The notes: generated by a model not told the origin, from the sequence alone. A stretch of DNA of 21,986 nucleotides from Saprospiraceae bacterium UBA2329 (GCA_002344975.1 DDUV01000058.1:76278-98263), one strand, 5' to 3'. Positions 1 through 6,367 are shown, numbered from the stretch's first letter. Translations and numbers: made by a program.

Positions 1-35
1 TTCGGATTTCGGATTTCGGATTCCTGATTTCGGAT
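1..35. repeat. TTCGGAT heptanucleotide tandem array (left edge)
   Basis: Five contiguous 7-base units are visible: TTCGGAT three times, TCCTGAT, then TTCGGAT. The array may continue beyond the left edge. It lies just downstream of the ferredoxin gene, which ends at 63 on the minus strand. The same unit in the same orientation forms an array at the right end of the window. It contains no ORF, and a period of 7 is not compatible with simple coding repeats. Confidence 0.9.
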
Positions 36-62
36 TTTGACGACTGAAGATCGCCGGTACTT

Positions 63-596
63 TCAGACCAGATAATACACTTGCGGTTTGGTGCCGGCTT
101 CGGGTGCGAGGACTTTGTATTGGCGGGTGCGGAGCATTTTGGAAACCTCGCTGGAGGGATCGTCCAAGTCGCCGAAATACATGCACTTGGTAGGGCACAC
201 CGACACACAGGCGGGCTGCAAACCCTTGCGCACCCGGTGGATGCAGAAGGTGCATTTGTCCACATGGCCGTCGGGGTGCGAGAAGCGGGCGTCGTACGGG
301 CAGGACTCAATGCAGGCGCCGCAGCCGATGCACATATTGGGGGTGACGAGCACCACGCCGCCTTCCACAATATGACTGGCGCCGGTGGGACAGCAACGCA
401 CACAGGGCGCATTGTCGCAGTGGTTGCAACGCTCCGAGCGCAGTTCCATTTCAATGTTGGGATACGAGCCATGCACGGTTTCCGTGACCCAGTCTCTGCA
501 ATAGCCCGATGGCACGTTGTTTTCCAATTGGCAGGCCACCACGCAATCGCTGCAACCCACACATTTTTTGGTATCTATGGCCATTGCGTATCTCAT
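63..596 (-). CDS. 4Fe-4S ferredoxin subunit of a molybdopterin oxidoreductase (PsrB/PhsB/DmsB-like)
   Basis: This 177-residue protein carries electrons between the catalytic molybdenum subunit and a membrane partner or quinone pool. Sixteen cysteines form four ferredoxin-type cluster motifs: C12/C15/C18/C22, C57/C60/C65/C69, C89/C92/C95/C99 and C115/C118/C130/C134. This is the layout of the DmsB/PsrB/NrfC family, and the length is normal for it. There is no signal peptide. Such subunits are usually co-exported with the Tat-bearing catalytic subunit, which fits the gene immediately upstream. The start at 596 overlaps the upstream stop as ATGA, indicating translational coupling; an in-frame ATG four codons later (584) is the alternative. 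No NrfD-type membrane anchor follows before the left edge of the window, so the third subunit is either outside or absent. The substrate is not determined by this subunit. Confidence 0.93.
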   Translation of the reverse strand: MRYAMAIDTKKCVGCSDCVVACQLENNVPSGYCRDWVTETVHGSYPNIEMELRSERCNHCDNAPCVRCCPTGASHIVEGGVVLVTPNMCIGCGACIESCPYDARFSHPDGHVDKCTFCIHRVRKGLQPACVSVCPTKCMYFGDLDDPSSEVSKMLRTRQYKVLAPEAGTKPQVYYLV

Positions 597-2845
597 GATT
601 CCTTGATTTTAGTGGGTTCTTGCATTAAAAAAGTCACAAAATTGCCGCGCATGCCGGTGCCGCCCATCACGGGGTCGGTGCGCACGGCAGTAATCATTTG
701 CGTGTCGCTGACGCCCTTGCCGAAAGCCCGGCTGAGTTCTTTTCGGTTGTGGCCGAAGCCGTGCACCAGATAGACCGAATCCCAGCGGATGCGCTCGGTG
801 ATGCGAACTTTGATGGAAAAATCGGAGACCATGCCGTCCTGGTTTTTGAGCCACACATACTGGCCGTTTTCCAAGCCCCAGATACGCGCCACTTTGGGAT
901 TGACCCAGAGGTCGTTTTCGCTCATCAGGTCGGTGAGGTTGGGATTGTTGGCAGTGCGGCTGAAGGTGTGCATGGGCGCGCGCCCGTAGTTGAGGCGGTA
1001 ATAGCCTTCGGGCGGTTCGGGGTGCGCGATGTAGTTGGGCAGCGGGTCGAAGCCGGCCTGCTCCATGGTGGAGGCGTACAATTCAATTTTGCCGCTGGGC
1101 GTAGGGAAGCTCATCGGCTCGCCCTCTTTGATGTACAGGTTGTCACTCTTTCTGGGCAACCTGATGACGCCGGTTTTTTTCATTTCTTCCAAAGAAGAAC
1201 CGATCTGTTTCAGTTGCCAGTCGAGCACTTCGCTGAAGTCCTTGTAAGGGAAATATGCGCCCAAGCCCAGCCTTTCGGCCAATTGTTTGGCCATCCACCA
1301 GGCGGGTTTGGAATCGCCCATCGGCTCGGCGGCCGGCATGCGCAGAGCTAAGGACGGCTCGCGGAAGGGGGCATTGCGGAGGTTGTCGTAGCGCTCGAAG
1401 AAGGTACATTCCGGCAGTACCACATCGGCAAAACCGGTCACTTCCATCGGCATGGTATCTATGGCTACCACAAAGTCAAGTGCGTCAATGGCTTGCAACA
1501 TTTTGCCCTTTTCGGGAATGGCCTGCGGCAGGTTGGTACCGGTGATGACCCAGCCTTTGATGCGGGCCGCCTGGCCTTCTTTGGGAATGGACGCCTCAAT
1601 GAGGGTGTTGGTGACGGCCTCATCGGCCAGCGCGTAGCGGCCGTCGAGGGTGTCGCGCCAGGTCCAGCGGGGCTGAGGGTAGGGCGGGTAGGGGTATTCC
1701 GGGAGGGAGGCCTTTTCTTTGAGGAAAAAGCCGCCGCGACGGCCCCAGGCTCCAAGAAGTGCGTTGAGAATGGCGATGGCGCGAGAGCGCTGGGAGTCGT
1801 CGCCGTACCAGGTAACATGCCGGCCGGGGTGAACAATGACGGCCGGGGCGGCAGCAGCCATGAGGCGGGCTGTGGCGCGGATTTGGTCGGGCTGAATGGT
1901 AGTGATGCCGTAGGCCCATTCGGGCGTGAAGCGGCGGACGTGTTGTTTAAGTTGTTCAAAACCAGTGGCGTATTGCTCTATATAGGCTTTGTCGTACAGG
2001 TTTTCGTAGATCAAAACGTGCATCCAAGAGAGGAGCAGGGCCAGGTCGGTGGCGGGTTTGATGGGGAGCCAATGTTTGGATTTACCGGCCACGGTGGAGA
2101 AGCGCGGGTCCACGGTGATGATGTCCACACCTTTATCTATGGCTTCGGCCATTTCCTGCACCTGACTGTTGTGCATGTTTTCGCCGATGTGGGAGCCGAT
2201 GAGCACTAAGCAGCGCGTATCGCGGATATCGGTGGGTTCGGGCGAACCGACGCCGGCGCCGTAAGTAGCTTTAAAACCTGCATCCCGCGGGCCGCGGCAT
2301 TGTGCATAGGAAGGCCCGGCGAGGGTGGCCGAACCAAAGGCTTTGAAGAGATGCTCGAAGTGGTCGCCGCTGGTGCCGTGGCTGAAAAGCGCCACACTTT
2401 CGGGGCCGTATTGCTCTTTGGTTTGCTTCATTTTGTCGGCAATCCAGTTGAGCGCTTCGTCCCAGGAAGCTTTTCGGAAGGTCTGTTTGCCGTTTTCAGT
2501 AACTCGGATGAGCGGAGTAGTGAGGCGGTCGGGATCGTGGTACATGCCGGTGCCGCCGGTGCCGCGCGGACAGAGGCGCCCGTTGCAATGCGGGTCATCA
2601 TCGTTGCCTACTACTTTCTGGATATCGCCTTTTTCGTTTTTATACACCCAGCCGGCGCACTTCCAGAAGCAGACTTCGCAGTAGGTAGGAGAAAAACGAA
2701 TGCCCTCGGCTACGAGGTCTTCCCAGGCTGTGGAGGCTCGCAGTACGCTCCATGCGCCGCCTGTCACGCCCAAGCCCAGAAGCCCCAGGCCGGAAATTTT
2801 GATAAAATCGCGTCTTGATGCCATGATGAATGATGGTTTCGTCAT
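593..2845 (-). CDS. Tat-exported molybdopterin oxidoreductase catalytic subunit (polysulfide/thiosulfate reductase type)
   Basis: This is a 750-residue catalytic subunit of the DMSO reductase superfamily, expected to bind Mo-bis(MGD) and one [4Fe-4S] cluster and to act in the periplasm. A Tat signal is visible (SRRDFIK, residues 10-16, then a hydrophobic stretch to about 36). The N-terminal cluster ligands are C56, C59, C63 and C92. C183 in SYAQCRG sits where the molybdenum ligand lies, which favours a cysteine-ligated enzyme of the PsrA/PhsA branch over a serine-ligated DMSO reductase. The length fits PhsA/PsrA (about 760). It overlaps the ferredoxin gene by four bases, so the two form an operon. 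An in-frame ATG at 2824 (MASRRDFIK) is an alternative start. Direction and substrate (polysulfide, thiosulfate, tetrathionate or another oxyanion) are inferred from family and neighbours only. The nearby thioredoxin and YeeE/YedE genes favour a sulfur substrate. Confidence 0.9.
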   Translation of the reverse strand: MTKPSFIMASRRDFIKISGLGLLGLGVTGGAWSVLRASTAWEDLVAEGIRFSPTYCEVCFWKCAGWVYKNEKGDIQKVVGNDDDPHCNGRLCPRGTGGTGMYHDPDRLTTPLIRVTENGKQTFRKASWDEALNWIADKMKQTKEQYGPESVALFSHGTSGDHFEHLFKAFGSATLAGPSYAQCRGPRDAGFKATYGAGVGSPEPTDIRDTRCLVLIGSHIGENMHNSQVQEMAEAIDKGVDIITVDPRFSTVAGKSKHWLPIKPATDLALLLSWMHVLIYENLYDKAYIEQYATGFEQLKQHVRRFTPEWAYGITTIQPDQIRATARLMAAAAPAVIVHPGRHVTWYGDDSQRSRAIAILNALLGAWGRRGGFFLKEKASLPEYPYPPYPQPRWTWRDTLDGRYALADEAVTNTLIEASIPKEGQAARIKGWVITGTNLPQAIPEKGKMLQAIDALDFVVAIDTMPMEVTGFADVVLPECTFFERYDNLRNAPFREPSLALRMPAAEPMGDSKPAWWMAKQLAERLGLGAYFPYKDFSEVLDWQLKQIGSSLEEMKKTGVIRLPRKSDNLYIKEGEPMSFPTPSGKIELYASTMEQAGFDPLPNYIAHPEPPEGYYRLNYGRAPMHTFSRTANNPNLTDLMSENDLWVNPKVARIWGLENGQYVWLKNQDGMVSDFSIKVRITERIRWDSVYLVHGFGHNRKELSRAFGKGVSDTQMITAVRTDPVMGGTGMRGNFVTFLMQEPTKIKES

Positions 2846-2913
2846 GTGTTGATTCGAGTGCGAAATAAGGAGGTTTAGAGAGGGGGGCAGATGATTTCGG
2901 TCAGGAGGCCGGG

Positions 2914-2927
2914 GTGATTTATGTCAG
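2914..2927. promoter_or_regulatory. Imperfect CRP/FNR-family half-palindrome upstream of the molybdoenzyme
   Basis: GTGA, six bases, then TCAG match seven of ten positions of the TGTGA-N6-TCACA pattern. The site is about 70 bases before the molybdoenzyme start. A much better copy lies at 3787-3804 before the thioredoxin. This site is weak on its own; its interest comes from the pair. Confidence 0.3.
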
Positions 2928-2937
2928 GCAGAAAAAC

Positions 2938-2972
2938 AAAAGCCGGACAGGAGCAATTCCCATCCGGCTTTT
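2938..2972 (-). terminator. Rho-independent terminator of the DUF1573 gene
   Basis: A perfect 10-base stem (2938-2947 with 2963-2972; arms AAAAGCCGGA and TCCGGCTTTT) contains an inner GGA/TCC pairing and a small loop. Read on the minus strand it ends in TTTTGTTTTT. It begins about 20 bases after the DUF1573 stop, so it separates that gene from the molybdoenzyme operon downstream. Confidence 0.8.
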
Positions 2973-2992
2973 GAAGACAGATTGAGTACCAA

Positions 2993-3541
2993 TTACTGGT
3001 TCACCTGCATAGTAGGAGCCGTTTGCGGCTGTGCATTCGGGTCGCCTTCCACTTTGCCTTTCAGAGAGAGGAAAGTTTGCGGCGGATTGGTATTGGCGGT
3101 GAGCGTCACTTTCTGGTTGCGGTCGCCGGCTTTGCCTTTGGTGTCGAATTCAACGACGATTTCGCCGGTTTTGCCCGGAGCGATGGGGTCGCGCGGCCAT
3201 TTCGGAACGGTGCAACCGCAACTGCCTTGTGCGTTGGAGATAACGAGCGGCTCTTTGCCTGCATTTTTGAATTTGTAAGTGTGGCTCACTTTTTCGCCTT
3301 CTTTCACAGATCCGAAATCAAATTCAGTTTCGGTGAAAACCACTTCGGTGGTAGGGCCGGTAGGAACGGGCGAGTTTTGAGCGGCCGGGTCCGTCGGATT
3401 GGGGTTTTGCGGAGTCACAGCTCCGGTGCCCTCAATGCTTTGGCGTGCTTCCTGACGAATGTCTTTGTTGCCGCTCTGGCAACCAGACAACAATGCTGCT
3501 GCGAAAACAGCCGGAAGAAGAATTTTGACAAATTTGTACAT
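2993..3541 (-). CDS. DUF1573 domain lipoprotein
   Basis: The protein has 182 residues. Its N-terminus is a lipoprotein signal with lipobox LLSGC (acylated cysteine at residue 21), so it should be anchored in the periplasmic or outer membrane. A proline- and asparagine-rich linker (about 30-65) leads to a DUF1573 Ig-like beta-sandwich (about 66-165). That domain has the usual EFDFGSVKEGE start and a conserved SCGCTVP motif at 107-113. DUF1573 proteins are abundant in Bacteroidota and their biochemical role is unknown. A perfect minus-7 element lies 46 bases upstream and a strong terminator follows, so it is transcribed alone. It faces the thioredoxin gene divergently across a signal-rich gap. 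The start is supported by the signal peptide beginning at residue 1. Confidence 0.88.
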   Translation of the reverse strand: MYKFVKILLPAVFAAALLSGCQSGNKDIRQEARQSIEGTGAVTPQNPNPTDPAAQNSPVPTGPTTEVVFTETEFDFGSVKEGEKVSHTYKFKNAGKEPLVISNAQGSCGCTVPKWPRDPIAPGKTGEIVVEFDTKGKAGDRNQKVTLTANTNPPQTFLSLKGKVEGDPNAQPQTAPTMQVNQ

Positions 3542-3586
3542 TGCTTATTGGTTTTAAATTTAATGTGGAACAAAGAAAATCCGCCG

Positions 3587-3594
3587 CAAAGGTA
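3587..3594 (-). promoter_or_regulatory. Minus-7 element of the DUF1573 promoter
   Basis: The minus strand reads TACCTTTG, a perfect match to the Bacteroidota TAnnTTTG minus-7 consensus, 46 bases before the DUF1573 start. No clear TTG minus-33 element is seen at the right distance. Confidence 0.55.
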
Positions 3595-3637
3595 CTGAAC
3601 AGCCGGGCGCTTGCGCTGTTAACGGCTCGGCAATTTT

Positions 3638-3656
3638 CGTTAACAAAGGGTTAACG
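3638..3656. promoter_or_regulatory. GTTAAC inverted repeat, operator-like
   Basis: Perfect 7-base arms CGTTAAC and GTTAACG are separated by five bases. A third GTTAAC lies at 3618-3623. The size and symmetry suggest a dimeric regulator. The regulator is unknown and the site could serve either divergent gene. Confidence 0.4.
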
Positions 3657-3661
3657 ATTTG

Positions 3662-3790
3662 TACCTTGCGCCGCCAGGTTTTGTGCAAAGCCTTCGGGGG
3701 CATTTCTTGATTAGCAGCGCCCGGTATGACAAAAGCGGCTTCGCACCTGACGGTGCGAGGTATAGTTGCGAAAGTTTATCCGCTTTTTGT
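3662..3790 (+). ncRNA. Candidate structured leader or small RNA ahead of the thioredoxin gene
   Basis: An 8-base closing stem pairs AAAAGCGG (3731-3738) with CCGCTTTT (3780-3787). Inside it is a 7-base hairpin, TCGCACC (3741-3747) with GGTGCGA (3752-3758), and the outer stem runs into a T5 tract. A near-consensus minus-7 element (TACCTTG, 3662-3668) would allow transcription of about 115 nt ending at that tract. No known riboswitch or RNA family was recognised. It could be a small RNA, an attenuator or a chance fold. Confidence 0.3.
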
Positions 3791-3804
3791 GACGCACATC
3801 ACAA
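3787..3804. promoter_or_regulatory. Perfect CRP/FNR-family palindrome before the thioredoxin gene
   Basis: TTGTGA, six bases, TCACAA is a perfect 6-6 inverted repeat matching the CRP consensus TGTGA-N6-TCACA. Its centre (3795.5) lies about 42 bases before the transcription start predicted from the minus-7-like element at 3826-3833. That is the standard position of a class II activator. Which CRP/FNR-family protein binds cannot be told. Confidence 0.6.
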
Positions 3805-3825
3805 CGCAGCGCCCCGGCAAGGCTG

Positions 3826-3833
3826 CATCTTTG
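3826..3833 (+). promoter_or_regulatory. Minus-7-like element of the thioredoxin promoter
   Basis: CATCTTTG differs from TAnnTTTG at the first base only. It lies 33 bases before the thioredoxin start and has no minus-33 TTG, which fits a promoter relying on the activator site at 3787-3804. Confidence 0.4.
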
Positions 3834-3866
3834 CGGCATCTTTTTGATTTTTAAAACATCATTACC

Positions 3867-4172
3867 ATGAAGAAGAAAGTGTCTTTCAATGATTTAATTA
3901 ATGGCGACAAACCCGTTTTGGTTGATTTTTCCGCCGAATGGTGCGGCCCCTGCAAAGCTATGGCTCCCATCCTCCGCGAAGTAGCCGGCACGATCGGCGA
4001 AAAAGCATCTATTGTAAAAATTGACGTGGATCAAAACCGCGCACTGGCTCAGCAAATGCAAATTCAGGGCGTTCCTACTTTCGTGCTTTTCAAAAACGGC
4101 CAGGTGAAATGGCGTCAGTCGGGCATGCAGTCGGCGCACCGCCTGGCAGGTATTATTGAGCAGTATGCGTGA
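3867..4172 (+). CDS. Thioredoxin
   Basis: This is a 101-residue single-domain thioredoxin with the classical redox motif WCGPC (W25-C29) and the conserved cis-proline in GVPTF (P70). There is no signal peptide, so it should be cytoplasmic. It reduces protein disulfides and may also handle persulfides or sulfane sulfur. It is followed after about 195 bases by the YeeE/YedE transporter pair, which has its own promoter, so co-transcription is possible but not required. The start ATG follows an A/T-rich leader without a Shine-Dalgarno sequence, as is usual in Bacteroidota. It is probably one of several thioredoxins in the genome and may not be the housekeeping copy. Confidence 0.95.
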   Translation: MKKKVSFNDLINGDKPVLVDFSAEWCGPCKAMAPILREVAGTIGEKASIVKIDVDQNRALAQQMQIQGVPTFVLFKNGQVKWRQSGMQSAHRLAGIIEQYA

Positions 4173-4183
4173 GGGGCGGTTGT

Positions 4184-4307
4184 GCGGTAGGCGGTATGCA
4201 GTCGGCGGTAGGCAGTCGGCGGTGCTAAGCTCGAGCGAAACGCGACCAGCAGCTTGCAGCCAGCAGCCGTTCCAACCCGGAACCCGGAATACAGTTGGAG
4301 GCTTGTA
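4184..4307. repeat. Heptanucleotide mosaic array between the thioredoxin and YeeE genes
   Basis: Six 7-base units at 4184-4225 alternate GCGGTAG/GCGGTAT with GCAGTCG. After a short interruption, further units follow at 4246-4294: CCAGCAG, CTTGCAG, CCAGCAG, CCGTTCC, AACCCGG, AACCCGG, AATACAG. The words GCTTGCA at 4252 and GCTTGTA at 4301 are exactly 49 (7 x 7) bases apart, so the phase is kept while the word changes. Confidence 0.85.
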
Positions 4308-4320
4308 GCCAAAAATGATT

Positions 4321-4328
4321 TACCTTTG
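4321..4328 (+). promoter_or_regulatory. Minus-7 element of the YeeE/YedE operon
   Basis: TACCTTTG is a perfect TAnnTTTG match, 39 bases before the first transporter gene. A TTG at 4295-4297 is a possible minus-33 element with a slightly long 23-base spacer. Confidence 0.6.
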
Positions 4329-4367
4329 TATTGTTTTACATCCAATTGACCACAACAAATCTAAATT

Positions 4368-4943
4368 ATGCAATCCATCGTTGACTTCATCAGCCAACCC
4401 TGGCATTGGGCGGTATCGGGCGCCATGATTGCGCTGACGCTCTTTATTCTGACTTGGATGGGCCGTAGTTTCGGCGTGTCCATGACTTTTCGCAATGCGT
4501 GTACGCTGGCCGGCGCCGGCAAAAAAACGCCCTTTTTCAATATTGATATGAAAGAGGAGTGGTGGCGCATGGCCTTCGTTTTGGGCGGCTTGGTGGGCGG
4601 CTTCATTGCCGTTACCTTCTTCCGCAGTCCGGAGCCGGTAGCCATTTCTGAAGCCACTGTGGCGCACTTAGCCGATTGGGGTTTGAATTACCCGGCGGCC
4701 GATGCCAAAGGCTTGGGTTTTGTGCCTACCGAGGTGTTCAACTTCGGCAGCGTCAAAGGCATTATTCTGGCGGTAGTGGGCGGTTTCCTGGTGGGCTTCG
4801 GCGCGCGCTATGCCGACGGCTGCACTTCGGGTCATGCTATCAGCGGGTTGTCGCACCTGCAATTGCCCTCGCTCATCACGGTGATCGGCTTTTTCATCGG
4901 CGGCCTGCTGATGACGCACGTCATTATGCCCCTGCTGTTTTAA
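4368..4943 (+). CDS. YeeE/YedE family sulfur-compound transporter, first half
   Basis: This 191-residue integral inner-membrane protein has about four to five hydrophobic segments (roughly 15-33, 68-86, 129-147 and 166-188). The family signature ADGCTSGH places a conserved cysteine at residue 152; a further cysteine is C45. In the studied family member TsuA, conserved cysteines guide thiosulfate across the membrane, and split two-gene versions (PmpA/PmpB type) are common next to sulfide, persulfide or rhodanese genes. The protein is half the length of fused YeeE, and its partner follows after 27 bases. The cargo is inferred to be thiosulfate or another sulfur anion. The reductase genes 1.5 kb away support this but do not prove it. 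Confidence 0.88.
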   Translation: MQSIVDFISQPWHWAVSGAMIALTLFILTWMGRSFGVSMTFRNACTLAGAGKKTPFFNIDMKEEWWRMAFVLGGLVGGFIAVTFFRSPEPVAISEATVAHLADWGLNYPAADAKGLGFVPTEVFNFGSVKGIILAVVGGFLVGFGARYADGCTSGHAISGLSHLQLPSLITVIGFFIGGLLMTHVIMPLLF

Positions 4944-4970
4944 TTCACCCATCCAAAACGATTCACACGC

Positions 4971-5384
4971 ATGAAAAATATAGCATTTTTTGCCGTCGGT
5001 ATCTTCTTCGGCATCGTCATGACCAAGTCGGAAGCCATTTCCTGGTTTCGCATCCACGAGATGTTCCGTTTCGAGAGCATCCACATGTATGGCATCATCG
5101 GTACGGCGGTTATTCTGGGCGCTGGTATCATTTTTGCCATGAAAAAACTGAAAATCAAAACCCTCACCGGCAATTTGGTGAGCTATACGCCGATGGAGCT
5201 GCGCATTCCGCGCCACCTGCTGGCAGGCACGGCCTTTGGGTTGGGCTGGGCCATCACCGGCTGCTGCCCCGGGCCTATGTATGTGCTCATCGGACAAGGC
5301 TACTGGATCATCGTACTGGTAATACTGAGCGCCATTTTGGGTACTTATGTGTATGGGGTGGTGAAGGATAAACTGCCGCATTGA
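4971..5384 (+). CDS. YeeE/YedE (DUF6691-type) transporter, second half
   Basis: This 137-residue membrane protein has about four hydrophobic segments (1-18, 38-56, 82-98 and 110-130). It carries the paired-cysteine signature GCCPGPM at 97-103, typical of the second, shorter component of split YeeE/YedE transporters. It starts 27 bases after the first half and is clearly in the same operon. Together the two halves should form the pseudo-symmetric channel seen in fused family members. The gene ends 15 bases from the convergent glycosyltransferase gene. Confidence 0.87.
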   Translation: MKNIAFFAVGIFFGIVMTKSEAISWFRIHEMFRFESIHMYGIIGTAVILGAGIIFAMKKLKIKTLTGNLVSYTPMELRIPRHLLAGTAFGLGWAITGCCPGPMYVLIGQGYWIIVLVILSAILGTYVYGVVKDKLPH

Positions 5385-5399
5385 GCGGGGGGATTTTTT

Positions 5400-6203
5400 T
5401 TAATATCCGATCAGGCGATGCTTCAAACGCATCAATTTTTCAAAGGCAGCGGCAGGTAAGCAGCGGTTGAGCCAGGCAGTCAGCCTGACTTTCGTTCTTG
5501 TCAATATGAAATGAATCCTTTTGGCCAAAACGGGGGCTTCATGTTTAAAAACAATATCCTCAATTTCACGGATATATGTGATTTTGCGTTTGGCTGATTC
5601 GCCGCCATCTGCAAATCTTGCCACGAAGATGTTCACATATTGAAAAATGCAGCCTTTCATATACAGGTTGTATAGCTGGGCATAATCTCCGGCCAAGCGG
5701 TATGTCAAATCGAAAGGATATTTTTTTGCCAACTCCGTTTTGATGAATACACTTTGATGGTTGAGCAGCATACCTTGCCAGAAATTGTTCAAATCGGCAG
5801 GAACGAGCTTTGGCTTTGCAAATGATTGATACTCTATATGGTAGTTGCCGTATATGACCTCTGCATCCGGGCGAACTTGCGTAAACAGGTTGTATAGCAC
5901 TTCCAAATTATTGAACTGGTCACCGGCATTCATAAATCCGATCCAATCGCCGCTTGCATTCGATATGCCCTTATTCATGGCATGGTAAATACCCTTGTCT
6001 TTTTCGCTGATCCATCCCGTCAGATGAGACTGGTATTTTTGTATCAGATCAAGGGTTCCATCTGTTGAGCCACCGTCTATGATCCAATATTCCAATTCCA
6101 AAAGATCATTTTTTTTTTGAAAAATTACGCTTTGGATGGTTTTTTCCAGTATAGCAGCGGCCTGATAGGTTACAGTAACGATACTGATTTTTAGCGGTTT
6201 CAT
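5400..6203 (-). CDS. Family 2 glycosyltransferase
   Basis: This 267-residue GT-A fold enzyme resembles the WcaA/WcaE group that adds a sugar from a nucleotide donor to a lipid-linked or surface glycan on the cytoplasmic side. The N-terminal strand KISIVTVTY is followed by IIDGGSTDGT (41-50), which contacts the nucleotide. DKGIYHAMNKGI lies at 69-80, and NAGD (92-95) stands at the DXD metal-binding position. The C-terminal third is less conserved. A polysaccharide flippase is transcribed divergently next to it, pointing to capsule, O-antigen or exopolysaccharide synthesis. The minus-7 element lies only five bases before the ATG, so the message may be leaderless. Base composition is visibly more A/T-rich than in the right half of the window. 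Sugar and acceptor are unknown. Confidence 0.9.
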   Translation of the reverse strand: MKPLKISIVTVTYQAAAILEKTIQSVIFQKKNDLLELEYWIIDGGSTDGTLDLIQKYQSHLTGWISEKDKGIYHAMNKGISNASGDWIGFMNAGDQFNNLEVLYNLFTQVRPDAEVIYGNYHIEYQSFAKPKLVPADLNNFWQGMLLNHQSVFIKTELAKKYPFDLTYRLAGDYAQLYNLYMKGCIFQYVNIFVARFADGGESAKRKITYIREIEDIVFKHEAPVLAKRIHFILTRTKVRLTAWLNRCLPAAAFEKLMRLKHRLIGY

Positions 6204-6207
6204 GCCT

Positions 6208-6215
6208 CAAAAGTA
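6208..6215 (-). promoter_or_regulatory. Minus-7 element of the glycosyltransferase gene
   Basis: The minus strand reads TACTTTTG, a perfect TAnnTTTG match ending five bases before the ATG at 6203. The predicted transcription start then falls on or beside the start codon. Confidence 0.45.
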
Positions 6216-6309
6216 CAATGTTTGAGGGGAACTGACCGGCGTTTTTGTTTTCATTTTGACTCGCCCGCTGAGGCGACTCTGCTTTGCGCATATCTTTCGT
6301 ATCATTTAA

Positions 6310-6317
6310 TACCTTTG
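6310..6317 (+). promoter_or_regulatory. Minus-7 element of the flippase gene
   Basis: TACCTTTG is a perfect match, 50 bases before the flippase ATG. TTTG at 6283-6286 is a possible minus-33 element with a 23-base spacer. Confidence 0.55.
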
Positions 6318-6367
6318 CCCTTGAGTCGCGGATGATCGGGCTGTTATTGTCATATACTCAAATTTAG

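Larger units (their letters stand above)
3542..3866. other. Divergent regulatory gap, no gene
   Basis: These 325 bases lie between two divergent genes. They hold the minus-strand promoter of the DUF1573 gene, three GTTAAC hexamers of which two form an inverted repeat, a folded RNA candidate, a perfect CRP-type palindrome and the predicted thioredoxin promoter. A 62-codon open frame at 3659-3847 lies across these signals and shows no protein-like features. Confidence 0.7.

Noticed and set aside
1493..2209. Open frame of 238 codons antisense to the molybdoenzyme gene
   Set aside because: Low-complexity Gly/Val composition, no start context, and full overlap with a well-supported gene.
3659..3847. 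Sixty-two-codon open frame upstream of the thioredoxin gene
   Set aside because: It covers the structured RNA candidate, the CRP-type palindrome and the predicted promoter, and has no protein-like features.
4184..4307. CRISPR array
   Set aside because: Units are 7 bases with no spacers of constant length and no cas genes nearby; it is a short tandem array.
5370..5398. Possible terminator after the YeeE/YedE pair (T8 run)
   Set aside because: A T8 tract is present, but the only stem is four bases (CCGC/GCGG) and it overlaps the stop codon, too weak to call.
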